This document shows positions 1-12,300 of a stretch of 64,000 bases of DNA, piece by piece. This DNA is from Mytilus galloprovincialis (taxonomy: Eukaryota; Mollusca; Bivalvia; Mytilida; Mytilidae). The stretch is taken from positions 73,112,910 to 73,176,909 of the forward strand of contig NC_134839.1 in NCBI RefSeq assembly GCF_965363235.1, read 5' to 3'. A model generated the notes under the pieces. That model ran no database searches. It was not told the origin of the DNA and saw only the letters and a program-made list of their open reading frames with translations. The first letter of the stretch is position 1. Every line of letters begins with the position of its first letter. The translations under genes and the position numbers were made by a program.

Positions 1-875
1 AAGGCAAATCCTTCAGAAGTTCTTTGTACTTTATTCTAACAACGAACAGTTTTTGATAGGGAATATAAGTAAGGGGGAAAGAAACTAATTTTTTGTTCTT
101 TAAAGGTATTCCCGCTGTTATGTATAAATTTACATCGGAGCACTCTCACTTTTGATAAATAGGTTTCATGCTTAAACAAATATTCTCACAGATATTTACA
201 CAGTGTGGTGGGGTGCTTTTATGTTTAAAATCGTTATATACAGGTTAGACTGTGATTTTAAAAACAAATGTTGATATCTTTTTATAATATTTTCAAAAAA
301 AAACGGTGCGGGAAATGGACATGATTACATTTCCGGATGCGGGAAGCGGGAATATAAAAAAAATAAATATATTCTGTTTTGAAAAAAAATAGGTGCGGGC
401 GGGTCCGTCGAACAAGGAATCAAATTGGTGTGGCCTAGTGAAAAAATATCATATTACACGATATTCGGTGGTGGAATTTTTTTCTCACTTGATATTAAGA
501 CGATATTTAAGTAAAATTTAATTTTCTTTTTCAGTAATCAGCAAATATGATACGTGGTCTTTTTATGACATCACCAGACATCGTTGCTTATTTTATGAAT
601 TCAAAATAAGTAGTCAGATAATAGCTAGCCAGAATATTTGACGTCTTGAATTATTAAGAGAACGGATAATTTGAACTTCCATCTATTTAAGACTCTTGTA
701 TGAAATCTGCTACCATTAAAGTAAAATAAAATCGGTGTGAATAATAATAGGAGTAATGAATGTTCGAAATTTTTTTTATAAGAAGACGCATCATCGGACT
801 AAACGGAAAGTATACAGCAAAAACAATGGATTATTTTCAAATAATTTTGTGAATTAAACATCACTGAGTAATAAC
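1..875. other. Intron of the SLC23-like gene, no exon recognised
   Basis: AT-rich sequence downstream (minus-strand sense) of the exon ending at 876. I looked for the next SLC23 exon (the helices after RMRE) and did not find one, so the intron probably continues past the left edge. No clear repeat boundary is visible. Confidence 0.5.
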
Positions 876-3800
876 CTCTCTCATTCTGGACTGCCACATT
901 TCTGTTACATCTAATTCTGTGTAGTTACCACTAGTACCATTCAGTGTCAAATTTCCCGTTAATGCTACAAGATAAAGGTTCATGTTTACATGTTTATCAT
1001 TCTCATACAATTTATATACTCACTGCCTTATTAAAATTAACATAATTATGGTATGATTGCCAATAAGACAACTATCAAATGAAGTGGATGCAAGCAATTA
1101 TAGACAACCGTACGCCTTCGACATAATGAAAAATCCAAACCGTGCGTATAGTCGCGGCTATAAAAAGTCCCGCAATTACAATATGAAACTATCCAAAAGA
1201 GACAACTAACTGTCTAATTTATAACAAAACAATTGACTAAAAACAAAGATGACAGACATGAACCAACAACAACTTCTTAACTACAGGCTATTGACTTGAG
1301 ATAGACCCATAAAGAATTGTTAAGAAACATGATTGTGAGCGCTCGACCCTCCTCTAACATGGGATAGTGGTGTAACAGCACAACATAAAAATAAAATATA
1401 AACATAGTTGAAAAAGGCTTAACTCATCAGATCGATGGAAAGACATAATCATCAAACTAAAACACAGATAGGACAGGACAGGACGTTCGAGAGTACCGAT
1501 CCATCCTCAATCCCATGACTCATGATCAAATATAAAATACATGCCATAATGCTTTATTTTAGAAATGATACAGAATTCTTATTCAGACGTTCTTCAGTCG
1601 AGGTTTAGTCGATGAAATGTAGAAGACAATTTATTTAAAGTATATGAAAGTTAAGCACATGAAACAATAGCTATGGTAACCGATAGTTTTACAATTAAAG
1701 CTTCTGGCATTGTAAACGTAAAGGTTTATTGTGACGCTGAGATAAAGAACAGCAATTAAATCGCTGTTTGCTTTCTATGTGTTTTTGCTGTGGTACTGAT
1801 TTTGTGTCTGGAATAATTTTGGATACCCCATATCCTTTGTGGGTTTTTTTTATTATGTAGTACACGACATGACAAAACTAACTGATACATTACCATTATG
1901 TATTACGGACTGAGATGGACATTTCCATTTATCTAATGCCATTAAAGCAGTTATTGCAGGAATGAACTTATGGCATCCTCCTTGGATTATTGGAAGTCTG
2001 CAAAAACAAAAACAAAAAAACCTATAGCATGTTCTCTATCAAGAAAGTACCATTATTGTCTGTTAAGCATTATTATTTGTATTTCCTTTTCTGTCCCCAT
2101 TTTGTAATCAGCTAATCGACATAAAAAAAAACCAACAGTGAATCGAGTGCTTAAAAGGATTTTACGCAACCCAATTCAATTTTCACACGGATTTTGAAGT
2201 GCCTTTCTTAAGTTCGAATCTTCTGTAACATTTCTCTATTACCGCTAGAATATTTGTTATCAGGTCGATTGAATCTAGAGCCTTGACATTATATCTCAAC
2301 AATTGTCTAATGTTAAGAATGTAGCATATGCCCTCTTAACTTCTGCAGGTGTATACCATCTCATTCTCACATACATTGTACATAAGACGTACCGATATGA
2401 TATATTTTGAACAGCTTAAAACGAAAATAATATGTGCTTGCTAAACTAACGAAATCATCATGTCCATCATGTTATCTCGACTGTCGTGCAAATGTTATTA
2501 TAATTTAGAATATCTATATACTAGTAAAACGAAATATTTTGGAAAAAGGCTACGTTTTTTTAATCAAACGACACAATATCTATATCTATATACGCAAAAA
2601 AAGATACATGTAAAAGGAATGAAATTTAGAAGCAAAAACTGGCATAAGGGGTCAATTGGCTTATTTTATTGTATTCTATCGTTCTGGTCATTTCTACTGA
2701 CGGATTGATTGATTGGTGTTTAACACCACATTCGATACTATTGTGCTCTTTCGTTGCTGTCAGATTTAATAGAGTTTGACGCCGGTGTACACTGAGAGAA
2801 CCACCGACCTTCGCTAGGAAAACTGACAATCCTAGTCAATTAACATTGGAGTCGAGTCCACCTACCCGTGCGTGATTCGAACTCACAATCTGAGTGTTAC
2901 CAGGCTCGTGCCACTGTAACTCGACTACTTTGACCACTCGTCCATCGAGGCACTGTTTATTATTTAAAGTTTTTCCCTTTTTTTAATACTATAGTCTTAA
3001 ACATAATGATAAAAAGAAGTAAAAATTTGCTAAAAACTTATGTTGCTGGGTGAGTATCTCCAACCTAGATTGCATAAACAACTGTCTTTTACTTTCAAGG
3101 TATAATGTAGATATATATTGGTCTTTTGAATAAATTTAACCTTTTTGCTCTTATTGCTTTGGTTAATTTTTTTTTCTATTTATAAGCATAAAAAACTGTA
3201 TTTTATTAAATGTAACTATGTCCAATTTTTAGAAACAACGACCAGTTTTGTTAACGTTGATGGCTCGAATTCCAGGATACAACTTAAAATTAAGTAAAGA
3301 TGAGCTTTAATCGTATTTCAAATCAAATTTGAAAAAAATTTACTGTGCACAAGTTTGAGTGAAAGCAGTTATTCGAAAGTACAAACAAAAAACACGCGTT
3401 ATTTGAGATTCTAAGTAAATACCAATACATACCTTACACCAAATGTATCTTGAAGAATGGTACAAATACCACACATGAAAAGGAATGTCGACATTATTTG
3501 GGACTTTACCAACTCTAATTCTTCTGCGCATATCTGCTTCCCAACAATTAGTGGTATTGAAATGGTTGAACTTATTGCTAACAAAACTTGCTAAAATGGA
3601 TAAAATGTTAACATATTTAAGAATCTATAATCTCAGTCTCTATTTGTCAATTCTGTAAAAGGCCCAGTAAGAAGATGGTCATTTATCGAAGTAGTTTCCC
3701 TAAGGAGTATGTAATGTTTTCGTTTATATTTTACATTTTACTTTTGTTTATATAATCTTTTCTCATCATAAAAACTTTTGAAATTGAAAGTTATTTTCCA

Positions 3801-6800
3801 GTAATAATAAGTTAAAACGTCGACATATCACTTTTTTGCATTGGCAGCAGCTTATTTTATTCGACTTAGTCTTCATTGTCAAAGGGAAATAACTGGTGTC
3901 AAAAATGTAATAAGGCTATCATACTCAATCATATCGATACTACGCAAATAGACTAAACTTTGCACACAAAAAAACAAATACGACAGAAGACTTTTGTTTA
4001 CTATTGTTACTTTTCCATTTTTGAACGGTGATGCCATTGGCACAACCTTACGGTGATCACATATAACAACTTCTTCTCTTTGTCCGTGATTTCAATGAAC
4101 GTAATTTTTAAACCTTTACAATGAATTCTCCCATAGATACATTATGATTTGGAAGTTTGGGTGTACTTTTAGAAAACTTATTTCAAACGGGATTGAACAT
4201 TCTTATGTTTACGCATTATGTTATTTATTAAGGCCGGTAATTCAAATACGATTCGGGTATGTATCGGAGTACATATCTCCCAATTGATAGGATATTCCCG
4301 TGCTTGCATTTCCTTTCATGATTTCCGTGATAGACCGTTGCTGCTCACAAGGAGGCTATTAAAACCAGTGTTTCAAATGGTGCAGTTGAAAGCATCCCTT
4401 CGTAAATTTTACAGACGACATCACGAGCTGTTTGACCGGTATGGAATTTTTCGTAACTAAAATCCAGCCCTCTTCTTACGAATGTGACCTACACATTTAG
4501 ACTTGTTACCGCGTTTGTACTAACATGAGCAACACGAAGGATGCCACATGTGGAACAGGATATGCGCTTACCCTTCCGGAGCACCTGAGATAACCCCAGG
4601 TTTTTGGTGGGGTCCCGGTTCGTGTTGCTTAGTCTATATTTTTTATGTTGGGTTTTGTTAACTATTGTTTGTCTGTTGGTCTTTTTCTTGTTTTAGCTAT
4701 GCATGGCGTTGCAAGTTTATTTTCGACTTATGAGTTTGAATGCCCCTCTGGTATCTTTCGCCTCTCTTTTATCGATATTTTAAATAAACTTATCTAAAAG
4801 GTAATTAATTCAACACTGCAATTTTATCTTTTATATTGTTTTATTGGTTTTTATTTTAATTTTGGTTACGGTAAATTAAAATCAAACTAAATCACATTTT
4901 CATATTCATGAATTTATTATGCACAACGATAAGGACTATACAACCTGTCGATATCTGTATCTTGGCATTGCACAAGGTCATGTTTTTCTCTGACTTTTTT
5001 CTCTACACTAACTCTGTTGGATGTTGGATGTGTATTGATTGATGTTTTAGTCTTAGATTATTTGTTTAGTTGTTATTGGCTTTGAACTAGCTGTCAATAA
5101 CAGGAAGTACTCTCAGATCTGTATATAGTACTTTAACTTATATGGAGAGTTGTCACATTGGCATTCATACCACATCTTCTGGTATCTATTTAGTGTCTTG
5201 TTTGTAGTGGGAATGTATAAATTCCCTGTTAAGTCGGGTCTGTGTTTTTTCTTTGTATCGATCGGATGAATTAAGCATTTACAACTATTTTTTCTAGTTT
5301 GTTCTTATGTTGTACTGATACAGGTAAAGGGGAGGGGGTTCGCGCGCCGGCAAACTTTCTTAACCCGGTTACATTACGTATGTACCTTCCTCATGTCAGA
5401 AGCCCTGTAATTCAGTGGTCGTTTGTCGCTTTATATCAGATCTATTTTTAGTTAACCGTTTTTTGCATAAATCAGGTCGTATTTTTTGTTTCTTTTGAAT
5501 TATTTTGCATTCCTTTTATAGCTGACAATGCGGTTTAGGCCGTATAGTGACCTTTAGTTGTTAACTTTTACAAATGTATGTCATTATCATGTATCTGGTG
5601 GAGATTTGTCTCGTTGGCAATCATATTTTATACTATGTCAAACTAATGAACCAACTACGTTATACTTTGTCCAATTGTCAATCTCTCGAAATACCCGGGG
5701 CATTGGCTACAAATTCGACAAAACAACAAAGTATGATACATTTATAAACAAGTAATATACTATTTCGCTATTGCAAGTATCAGTTAGTTTAATTTCAATT
5801 CATTAAAATATGCTTAAAGACATCCCTGATATATAATTGACTTGCAAGTGAATAATTCTACTCATTTGAATCCGTATTCATGCACCATATATGGGGAGAT
5901 CGGTGAACATGTGTGTTTAACGTTTAATGTTATTTAGTTGTTCGTTTAAGTATGCTTTAAATCGAGAATGGAAATCTGGGTCAAATCGGTGAACATGAAT
6001 TAGCCATCTAATGACCCTTTCATGTCCTATTTCGGAGACACGCATAGGTGATTCGCATTTAACCTGACCTTGGACAGCTACTTAAAACAATCTTTAGTTT
6101 TATAATAGTATAATGACTTAGCACACTTATATCTAAGGTCAACATCGTATGGCTTTGCTACAGGGACGGTGAATAAAGTTGAATGATAAATAATCATTTC
6201 ATTTCAATGAAGGAACATATTACTCAATTAGATGGACGTTATTCAACGTTTTTGACCTCGTTCAAATTTATTGTACAATGAGAAAATATTTTATTACATG
6301 CTCGTGTGGATGGTTCATATAAAGAGACTTAGACATAAACTTGTCTTTCGTGTATGCGTTTTCCCCCTTTTTCTACTGCTTTGCTGTTGTCTCATATGTT
6401 GTACAATGTTGTAAGAATATATCTAATTGGCAAAGTGCTGATCGTCTGAAGTATTATTGTAGTACTAATCTGTCATTCTAACTCTATTTTGATAATAATA
6501 GTTTGTGCCAAGAATCTTTTATAGCCTTCAAGATTAGTACATACAAAAATTAAGTAAAACTCTTTAAATCAGTGGATGTATTTTAAATGATTTAACCGAG
6601 TTTTGATTTCATTTGCTAATCATTGTAGGTAGTATACACAATGTCATATGCACTTTAAGCCAGATGTGTATCTATTTAAATAATGCACTGAACGAGTTTT
6701 GCGTACTTTTGCATGTAACTAACTGCAGAATATTGTCATTATATGAATCGAAATAGGGAAAACCAAACATTAAAAAATTCAAATAAAAATTCTAGGATTT

Positions 6801-7523
6801 AGCGACTGCTTTCATACACGCATTTTGATGGACGCTTTTAGCTTATTCACATCGCTAAATATGCTAAAATAGTAAAACCAACTTAATATGAGGATTACCA
6901 GTGAGACAAATATCCACCATACCGTAATATAAAACAAAGGTTATTTAAGGTGTAAATTTAAGCTATGTTGTTTATGGTAATTCGTATTGATATAAACATA
7001 CATGTACATGTATAAATAATAGTTATAACATACTAAATTTTGTAAACAAACAACACATTTTCATAAATAATAAAAAAAAATATATAAACAGATCTAGATG
7101 GTCATGATACAGAAATATAAAAATATGATAATGCATATATATAGATACTTTATGTTCGAATCAATACCGTTATCATCGTTTTTTTTTATATGAAATCTCC
7201 TCTATGATAATGTAAATACTTTAAACATGTTAAAAGGAACAAATGTGGCCTTGTGTACAACATGTACAACTTCTTGTAAATATAAATGATAAAAAAAGAA
7301 AAATAAGAAAGTAAAATAAATAGTTTACCTGTAGCCCAAATATAAAACAAAGATAGAAGGCAGGGGTATCCTCAATTCCATAGTCTAATCTTTTCTCGTT
7401 ATTGTGCGAGTTTTCGTTGGTTGCAACTTCGGCTTCCGTTGTATCGTCTGCTTCAAACTCCGTCGGAGAAGAACAACATACATTAACAAATTTATCAGTA
7501 TGATCAGAAGTTTTCATCGCCAT
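876..7523 (-). CDS. SLC23-family nucleobase/ascorbate transporter, first four coding exons (3' part beyond left edge)
   Basis: Members of this family are multi-pass plasma-membrane carriers taking up ascorbate or nucleobases, usually with sodium. Four minus-strand coding exons join in phase: 7329-7523 (ATG at 7523, phase 0), 3433-3590, 1894-1997 and 876-964. Exon 1 gives 65 residues: an acidic N-terminus, then LDYGIEDTPAFYLCFIFGLQ, the family's pre-TM1/TM1 signature. Exon 2 continues QVLLAISSTISIPLIV and ends CTILQDTFGV(R). Exon 3 has LPIIQGGCHKFIPAITAL, the well-known motif before TM3. Exon 4 carries an extracellular loop with possible N-glycosylation sites (NLT, NGT, NYT) and ends MWQSRMRE. 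Acceptors are AG; donors are GT, the last (GTTATT) being weak. The TM1 family motif QH reads QQ here. The core helices and C-terminus must lie left of base 1. Family assignment is firm; substrate is not predictable. Confidence 0.9.
1035..1480 (-). repeat. Dispersed repeat family B, diverged copy in SLC23 intron
   Basis: Starts with 'tatgattgccaataagacaa' and runs through a 'ccgtacgcctt' segment and a 'gcggctataaaaagtccc' segment, the same order of blocks seen at 8315-8490, 52840-53300 and 62570-63035. Strongly diverged. Boundaries are approximate. Confidence 0.6.
2700..2960 (-). mobile_element. tRNA-derived SINE-like element
   Basis: On the minus strand it begins near 2955 with 'gatggacgagtggtcaaagt' (box A-like), followed by 'gtgagttcgaatcacgc' (box B-like, matching GGTTCRANNC loosely), then an unrelated body, and ends in an ATTG-type short tandem tail (ATTGATTGATTGG on the plus strand at 2705-2717). 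This is the head-body-tail layout of a tRNA-derived SINE. A related copy is at 43690-43930. Confidence 0.65.
5040..5650 (+). repeat. Dispersed repeat family B, near full-length
   Basis: Runs from 'ttattggctttgaactagct' through an 'aacccggttacatt' block and a 'cctgtaattcagtggtcgtt' block to 'tcgttggcaatcata'. Same block order as copies at 52540-53300 and around 60465-63035. It lies in the first intron of the SLC23-like gene. I could not identify an encoded protein or terminal repeats. Confidence 0.65.
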
Positions 7524-8314
7524 ATTTTCGTTATTTTGTAAGCATAGACATTCATCAACAATCTATAAATATCTCATGTTTAGAAAAAAAGTGTTATCAA
7601 GGTCAGAACACATATAATCCTGAAGTAGTGGGGCAACATACTTATTTACCTACTGTTTGTATTACTGATCGACTAGTCATATATAGTTTGTAGTGTGAAG
7701 AACTTACATGTCATATCTGATAACTTTGCGCGATTTATTGACATACTATAAGACAGTCTCTATATATGAATCTCAAGGCCATAATGTTCTTGTGCTATCG
7801 AAACCCCGGTCAATTTAAATTATTCTGCGATAAGAGGACGAAATATCAGTTAAACATTTGAATGAAAAATGCGCAAAATGTATGCAATTAATCCGTGTTG
7901 AAGGCCTCACTGTGACCAAAAAATAATTAAAAAATACAAGTAATAAGCGCGACTTTCCTTTGCTTTTTGTGTTTTTTTGCTGTGCATTTACTACTTTTTG
8001 TGTCATGGGTGGATATCCCATATCCTTGGTTTAGCTTTCAATTAAGGTTAATTTTGAGTTGTCTCTGTTAGATGTAGTAGTATATTATACTATATCATAT
8101 TCATATACTGTACATTTCTCTTTACATTTGATTGTTTTCATTTGAAGTGCGTTCTATAGGTGCATATTATAAAGTGTGTTTTTTTCATGCCATTTAACTC
8201 ATAAATAAACATCATAAATACCAGGATAAAGTTTCATATACAAAAGACTCATCAGTTACACTCTAATAAAAACAATTAGACGAAAAGTTTAAAATTAAGG
8301 TCTATTTTAAAAAG

Positions 8315-8490
8315 AAGTTGTGGTATGATTGCCAATGAGACAACTCTCCATAAGAGACCAAAATGACACAGAAATTAACAACTATAGGTCACCATACGGC
8401 CTTCAACAATGAGCAAAGCCCATACCGCAGAGTCAGCTATAAAAGGCTCCGAAATGACAATTTTAAATAATTCAAACGAGAAAACTAACG
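8315..8490 (-). repeat. Dispersed repeat family B, 3' end fragment
   Basis: Contains 'tggtatgattgccaatgaga', a 'caccatacggccttcaacaa' block, 'gagcaaagcccataccgca' and 'agctataaaaggctccgaaa' in the order typical of this family. It directly precedes the copied SLC23 exon fragment. Confidence 0.75.
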
Positions 8491-8496
8491 GCTGGA

Positions 8497-8567
8497 AGAT
8501 GGAAGGCAGGGGTATCCTCAATTCCGTAGTCTAATCTTTTCTCGTTATTATGTGAATTTTCGCTGGT
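8497..8567 (-). pseudogene. 71-bp degraded copy of part of SLC23-like exon 1
   Basis: Bases 8497-8567 match 7351-7421, inside coding exon 1 of the SLC23-like gene, with roughly six to eight mismatches over 71 bp. The copied part covers the conserved LDYGIEDTPAF coding region. The match stops sharply at both ends, and the copy abuts a family-B dispersed repeat ending near 8490. No flanking exon or splice site is preserved. It is a fragment rather than a second gene. Confidence 0.8.
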
Positions 8568-9322
8568 ACTAATATGTTTTAATTTTTTTTTTAATTTTCA
8601 TGCATGTTCAAGACGAGAACTTACTGCTAGGATCTGGGTGAAGGGTGGATAATTGTAAGTGCTATTGGAAAATAAGGTATGCTGAATAGTGACATATATT
8701 TAAACCTTTCAACAGGCTAACTACTTTCTATTATATGCACATATATAAATGATGCATAACAACTGTGCACAATTTCTATAAACTCCTATACAATAGTTTG
8801 TGCGTTTACAAAAGAAATTTTTCAAATTATTGAGCAGAATTTTATCAAAATATAATATGCACATCACCTGTAAAAAAATTTCATATAGCGCAAAACATCT
8901 AAGCAATATTTCAAAAATTTCCCACCTATACTTTTGTCATTTTTTGCGTTACAAAAATTCTGGACTGCCAGACAGACTGACAAACATTCATGATGCAAGT
9001 CAATTCGAAGCACTAAGGTTTTTTCCTAGCATCGATGAGTTTTAAAATGTTTATCAATAATTTTGCTTCGGACGACATATTAACAACTAACTCTTGAAAT
9101 TTAACTTAACATCATCACACCATTCGATTGAAAAAAAATTATCATTCAGCTGCTACACAATATTGTAAGTATATAATATATTTTTTTAAAAGTAAAAGAA
9201 AAGAAAAGGAAGAATCGATCGTCTTGTATACCAGTAAATGTCAAAATATAGAACAAAAACTGTACACAGTTGAAAAGTTGTTTTTTTTACTCAAACTTAT
9301 TAATGTTTAAACACTGTGTTAA

Positions 9323-12300
9323 TCACACTACAGTGGTTTGCGACCTTCGGACATTGCTTCGCTGGGTGATGAGATTTGTCTCCGATGGCCCTTGAACTTG
9401 GATAATGTCATGATAAACTGGATCCTGCATCGATGGATTTTGACTTTCGAAGAGCTTCTTTTCGTCTGTTCTACTATTATTTCTCTGAAAGTCTTCGCAT
9501 CCGATGGATGAGTATTGCTGACCATTTGTACGGTCTTGTGGAAATTCATACTCGTTTTCATTACCCACATGGCTTATACCTTTTCCAACTGTATGGCCTG
9601 GGCAAATGTATACATCTTTTCTTTAAATACAAAACAAATAAGGGAAAACACATTTAGAATAAAGAAATAATTTTAAACACACATTATGTTAGTCTCTTAT
9701 AAATGAAGATGTAAACACTATCAGAAATTGTCTTCTTAATCACTTCCTTAGAAGAATCAATTTTACAAATTTATGCTATCTCACAAACAGAACAAAGCGT
9801 TTGCCATCTGGTTTGCGCATAATTTATTGTTCAGATAATTGGGCTGTATTAAATAAGAGTTGCATTCTTTTTACCAGAATTAAACTATTCATACTTAAAA
9901 CCCAAATATTATACAGATATATTATTGGGTATAAAAGATAAATATTTGTAAAAAAACAATTGAGAGGACAAGGTTGCAAAGATATCATTTCAAAGCAACT
10001 TGAAACATTATTTTATGAACATTTATGCGATATGTACGTCTATAAAACGAGATACTTTTGGGAAATCTATTCTTTTTCTGACCTTTGTTTGTCTTGTATG
10101 TTTTTTTCAGTTTTAGTTCTTTTATATGTTTTGGAGTTAGTTTAGTGTGACGTCCATTTTCACTGAACTAGTACACATCTTTGTTTAGGGGTCAGCTGAA
10201 GTCCGCTATCGCTGTGTTGAAGACCCATTGAAGGCCTTGTGCTATTTTCTACTATTTGGTCGGGTAAACGTTTTTTGTCTGAGACTCTCTTTGACACATT
10301 CCTCATTTCCATTCTCAATTTTATCTAATAGTTATAGAAATAGGTAAATGTAAGGATACCAAAGATTTTTAAAAACGTTAATTTAACAAATTATAATCAA
10401 TAAAAATAAAACAAGTATTTATAGTTCCTAACTTAATATACTAAAGTACCTTCGTATGATGTGAATGAGCAGCGTCATTATTTTTACAGAAATAACTAAA
10501 GTTGTCACTGCAATTACTAACACACCTGAAAAGGGTATATATTAAGTGTCACATATTACATGTATAACAATAATTCACAACCGCAGTTATTACCGATCGG
10601 GGCGTTTTGCATTCGCGCAAAATTGTGTATTTATTTGAGAAAAAGAAAAAATATTACATTTGTATCAATGTATAGTCAATACAAGTACATGTAATTAGAA
10701 GGTGAAGTGTTTCGCATATTACTACAATAACCTAACATATCCTTTCGTCCTACCTGCTCTGTATTTGGGGTTGAGGGAAATGGGGGTTCGAACAGGGCAA
10801 AAATTTTGAAGTTTTAATATTTATTTAACAAGCTAGTTTAAAATAACTAAAATCATGGTAAAATAATTCTTTGTTAACTGATTGAGAATACACTTTGACG
10901 TTATATTCAATATGCAAGTCCATTTTTAGCTCACGTGGCCCGAAGGGCCATGTGAGCTTTTCTCATCACTTTGCGTCCGGCGTCCGGCGTCGTTCGTCGT
11001 CGTTGTCGTATTCGTCCGTCGTCGTTAACTTTTGCAAAAATCTTCTCCTAGCTCTGAATTTAACCAAACTTGACCACAATCATTATTGGGGTAGCTAGTT
11101 TAATAAAATGTGTCCGGTGACCCGGCCAACCAACCAAGATGGCCGCCATGGCTAAAAAAAAGAACATAGGCGGTAAAATGTAGATTTTGCTTGCATGTAT
11201 CTCTGTTTATCAGGTCGAGATCTATCTGCTCTGAAATTTTCATAAGAATTGGAGAACCCGTTGTTGGGTTGCTGCCCCTAAATTGGTAATTTCAAGGAAA
11301 TTATGCCGTATTTGGTTATTATCTTGAATATTATCATAGATAGAGATAAACTGTTAAAAGCAATGATGTTCAGCAAAGTAAGTCAAATGATCAAAATAGT
11401 CAATTGATCCCTTAAGGAGTTATTGCCCTTAATAGTATTTTTTTAACAATTTTTCGTAAATTTTTGTAATCTTTCACAAAAATCTTCTGCTCTGATATTA
11501 CTAATGCAAATTTAACCAAACTTGTCCACAATTGTCATTAGGGTATGTGGTTTAAAAATGTGTCCGTTGACCCGACCTGCCAACCAAGATGGCCGCAATG
11601 GATAAAAATAGAACATAGGGGTAAAATATAGATTCTGGCTTATTACTCTGAAACCAAAGCATTTAGAGAAAATCTGACATTGGTTAAAATTGTTAATCAA
11701 GTCAAGATCTATCTGCCCTGAAATTTTCAGATGAATCGGACAACCGGTTGTTGGGTTGCTACCCCTTAATTTGTAATTTTAAGGAAAGGAGTAGGTCCGG
11801 TAAGGACCCATTTTGGCCTCAAATTTCAGGTTCATCTGACGAAAGATTTTGACCACTTTTTAAACACTTAAATGTCTATTTCATTTGATTAAATTAGTTG
11901 ATGTGAAAGATTTTAACTGATTTTGTCATTAAAAGCGATCCGATTCAAGCTGAAATATGAAAAATCTACTAAATATGCAGAAAAATGTCACTTTTCAGAC
12001 GGTTTTTGTCAAAAATGAAAGTGGCCGCATCCGTGTTCATCCTCAACCTTTAAATATGTTATGTATTATCATAAAATACAACTTGCGTTTCAATATTAAG
12101 GATGAACACGAATGCGGCCACTTCCGTTTTACAGGAAAACCGTATAAAATTTAACTAAAATGCAAGAATTGGGAAGATTTCAGTAATTTAGCATGACTTA
12201 ATGGTGCTAGTTCCCGATATATATGCATAATATTGTCAAAAACAGCCCATATTTATGTAGCAGAAGTATTCTACTGTCCAATAAATAACCAAAAGTTTAC

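Larger units (their letters stand above)
7524..9322. other. Intergenic between SLC23-like gene and gene A
   Basis: Holds the family-B fragment and the SLC23 exon-fragment copy, plus a short piece of family C near 8200-8280 ('cataaataccaggataaagt'). No coding exon recognised. The promoter of the SLC23-like gene should lie just above 7523, but I see no clear core element. Confidence 0.5.

Noticed and set aside
9323-9620. ITAM in gene A's tail
   Set aside because: YSSI and YHDI are about 30 residues apart, far more than the 6-8 allowed, so it is not an ITAM.
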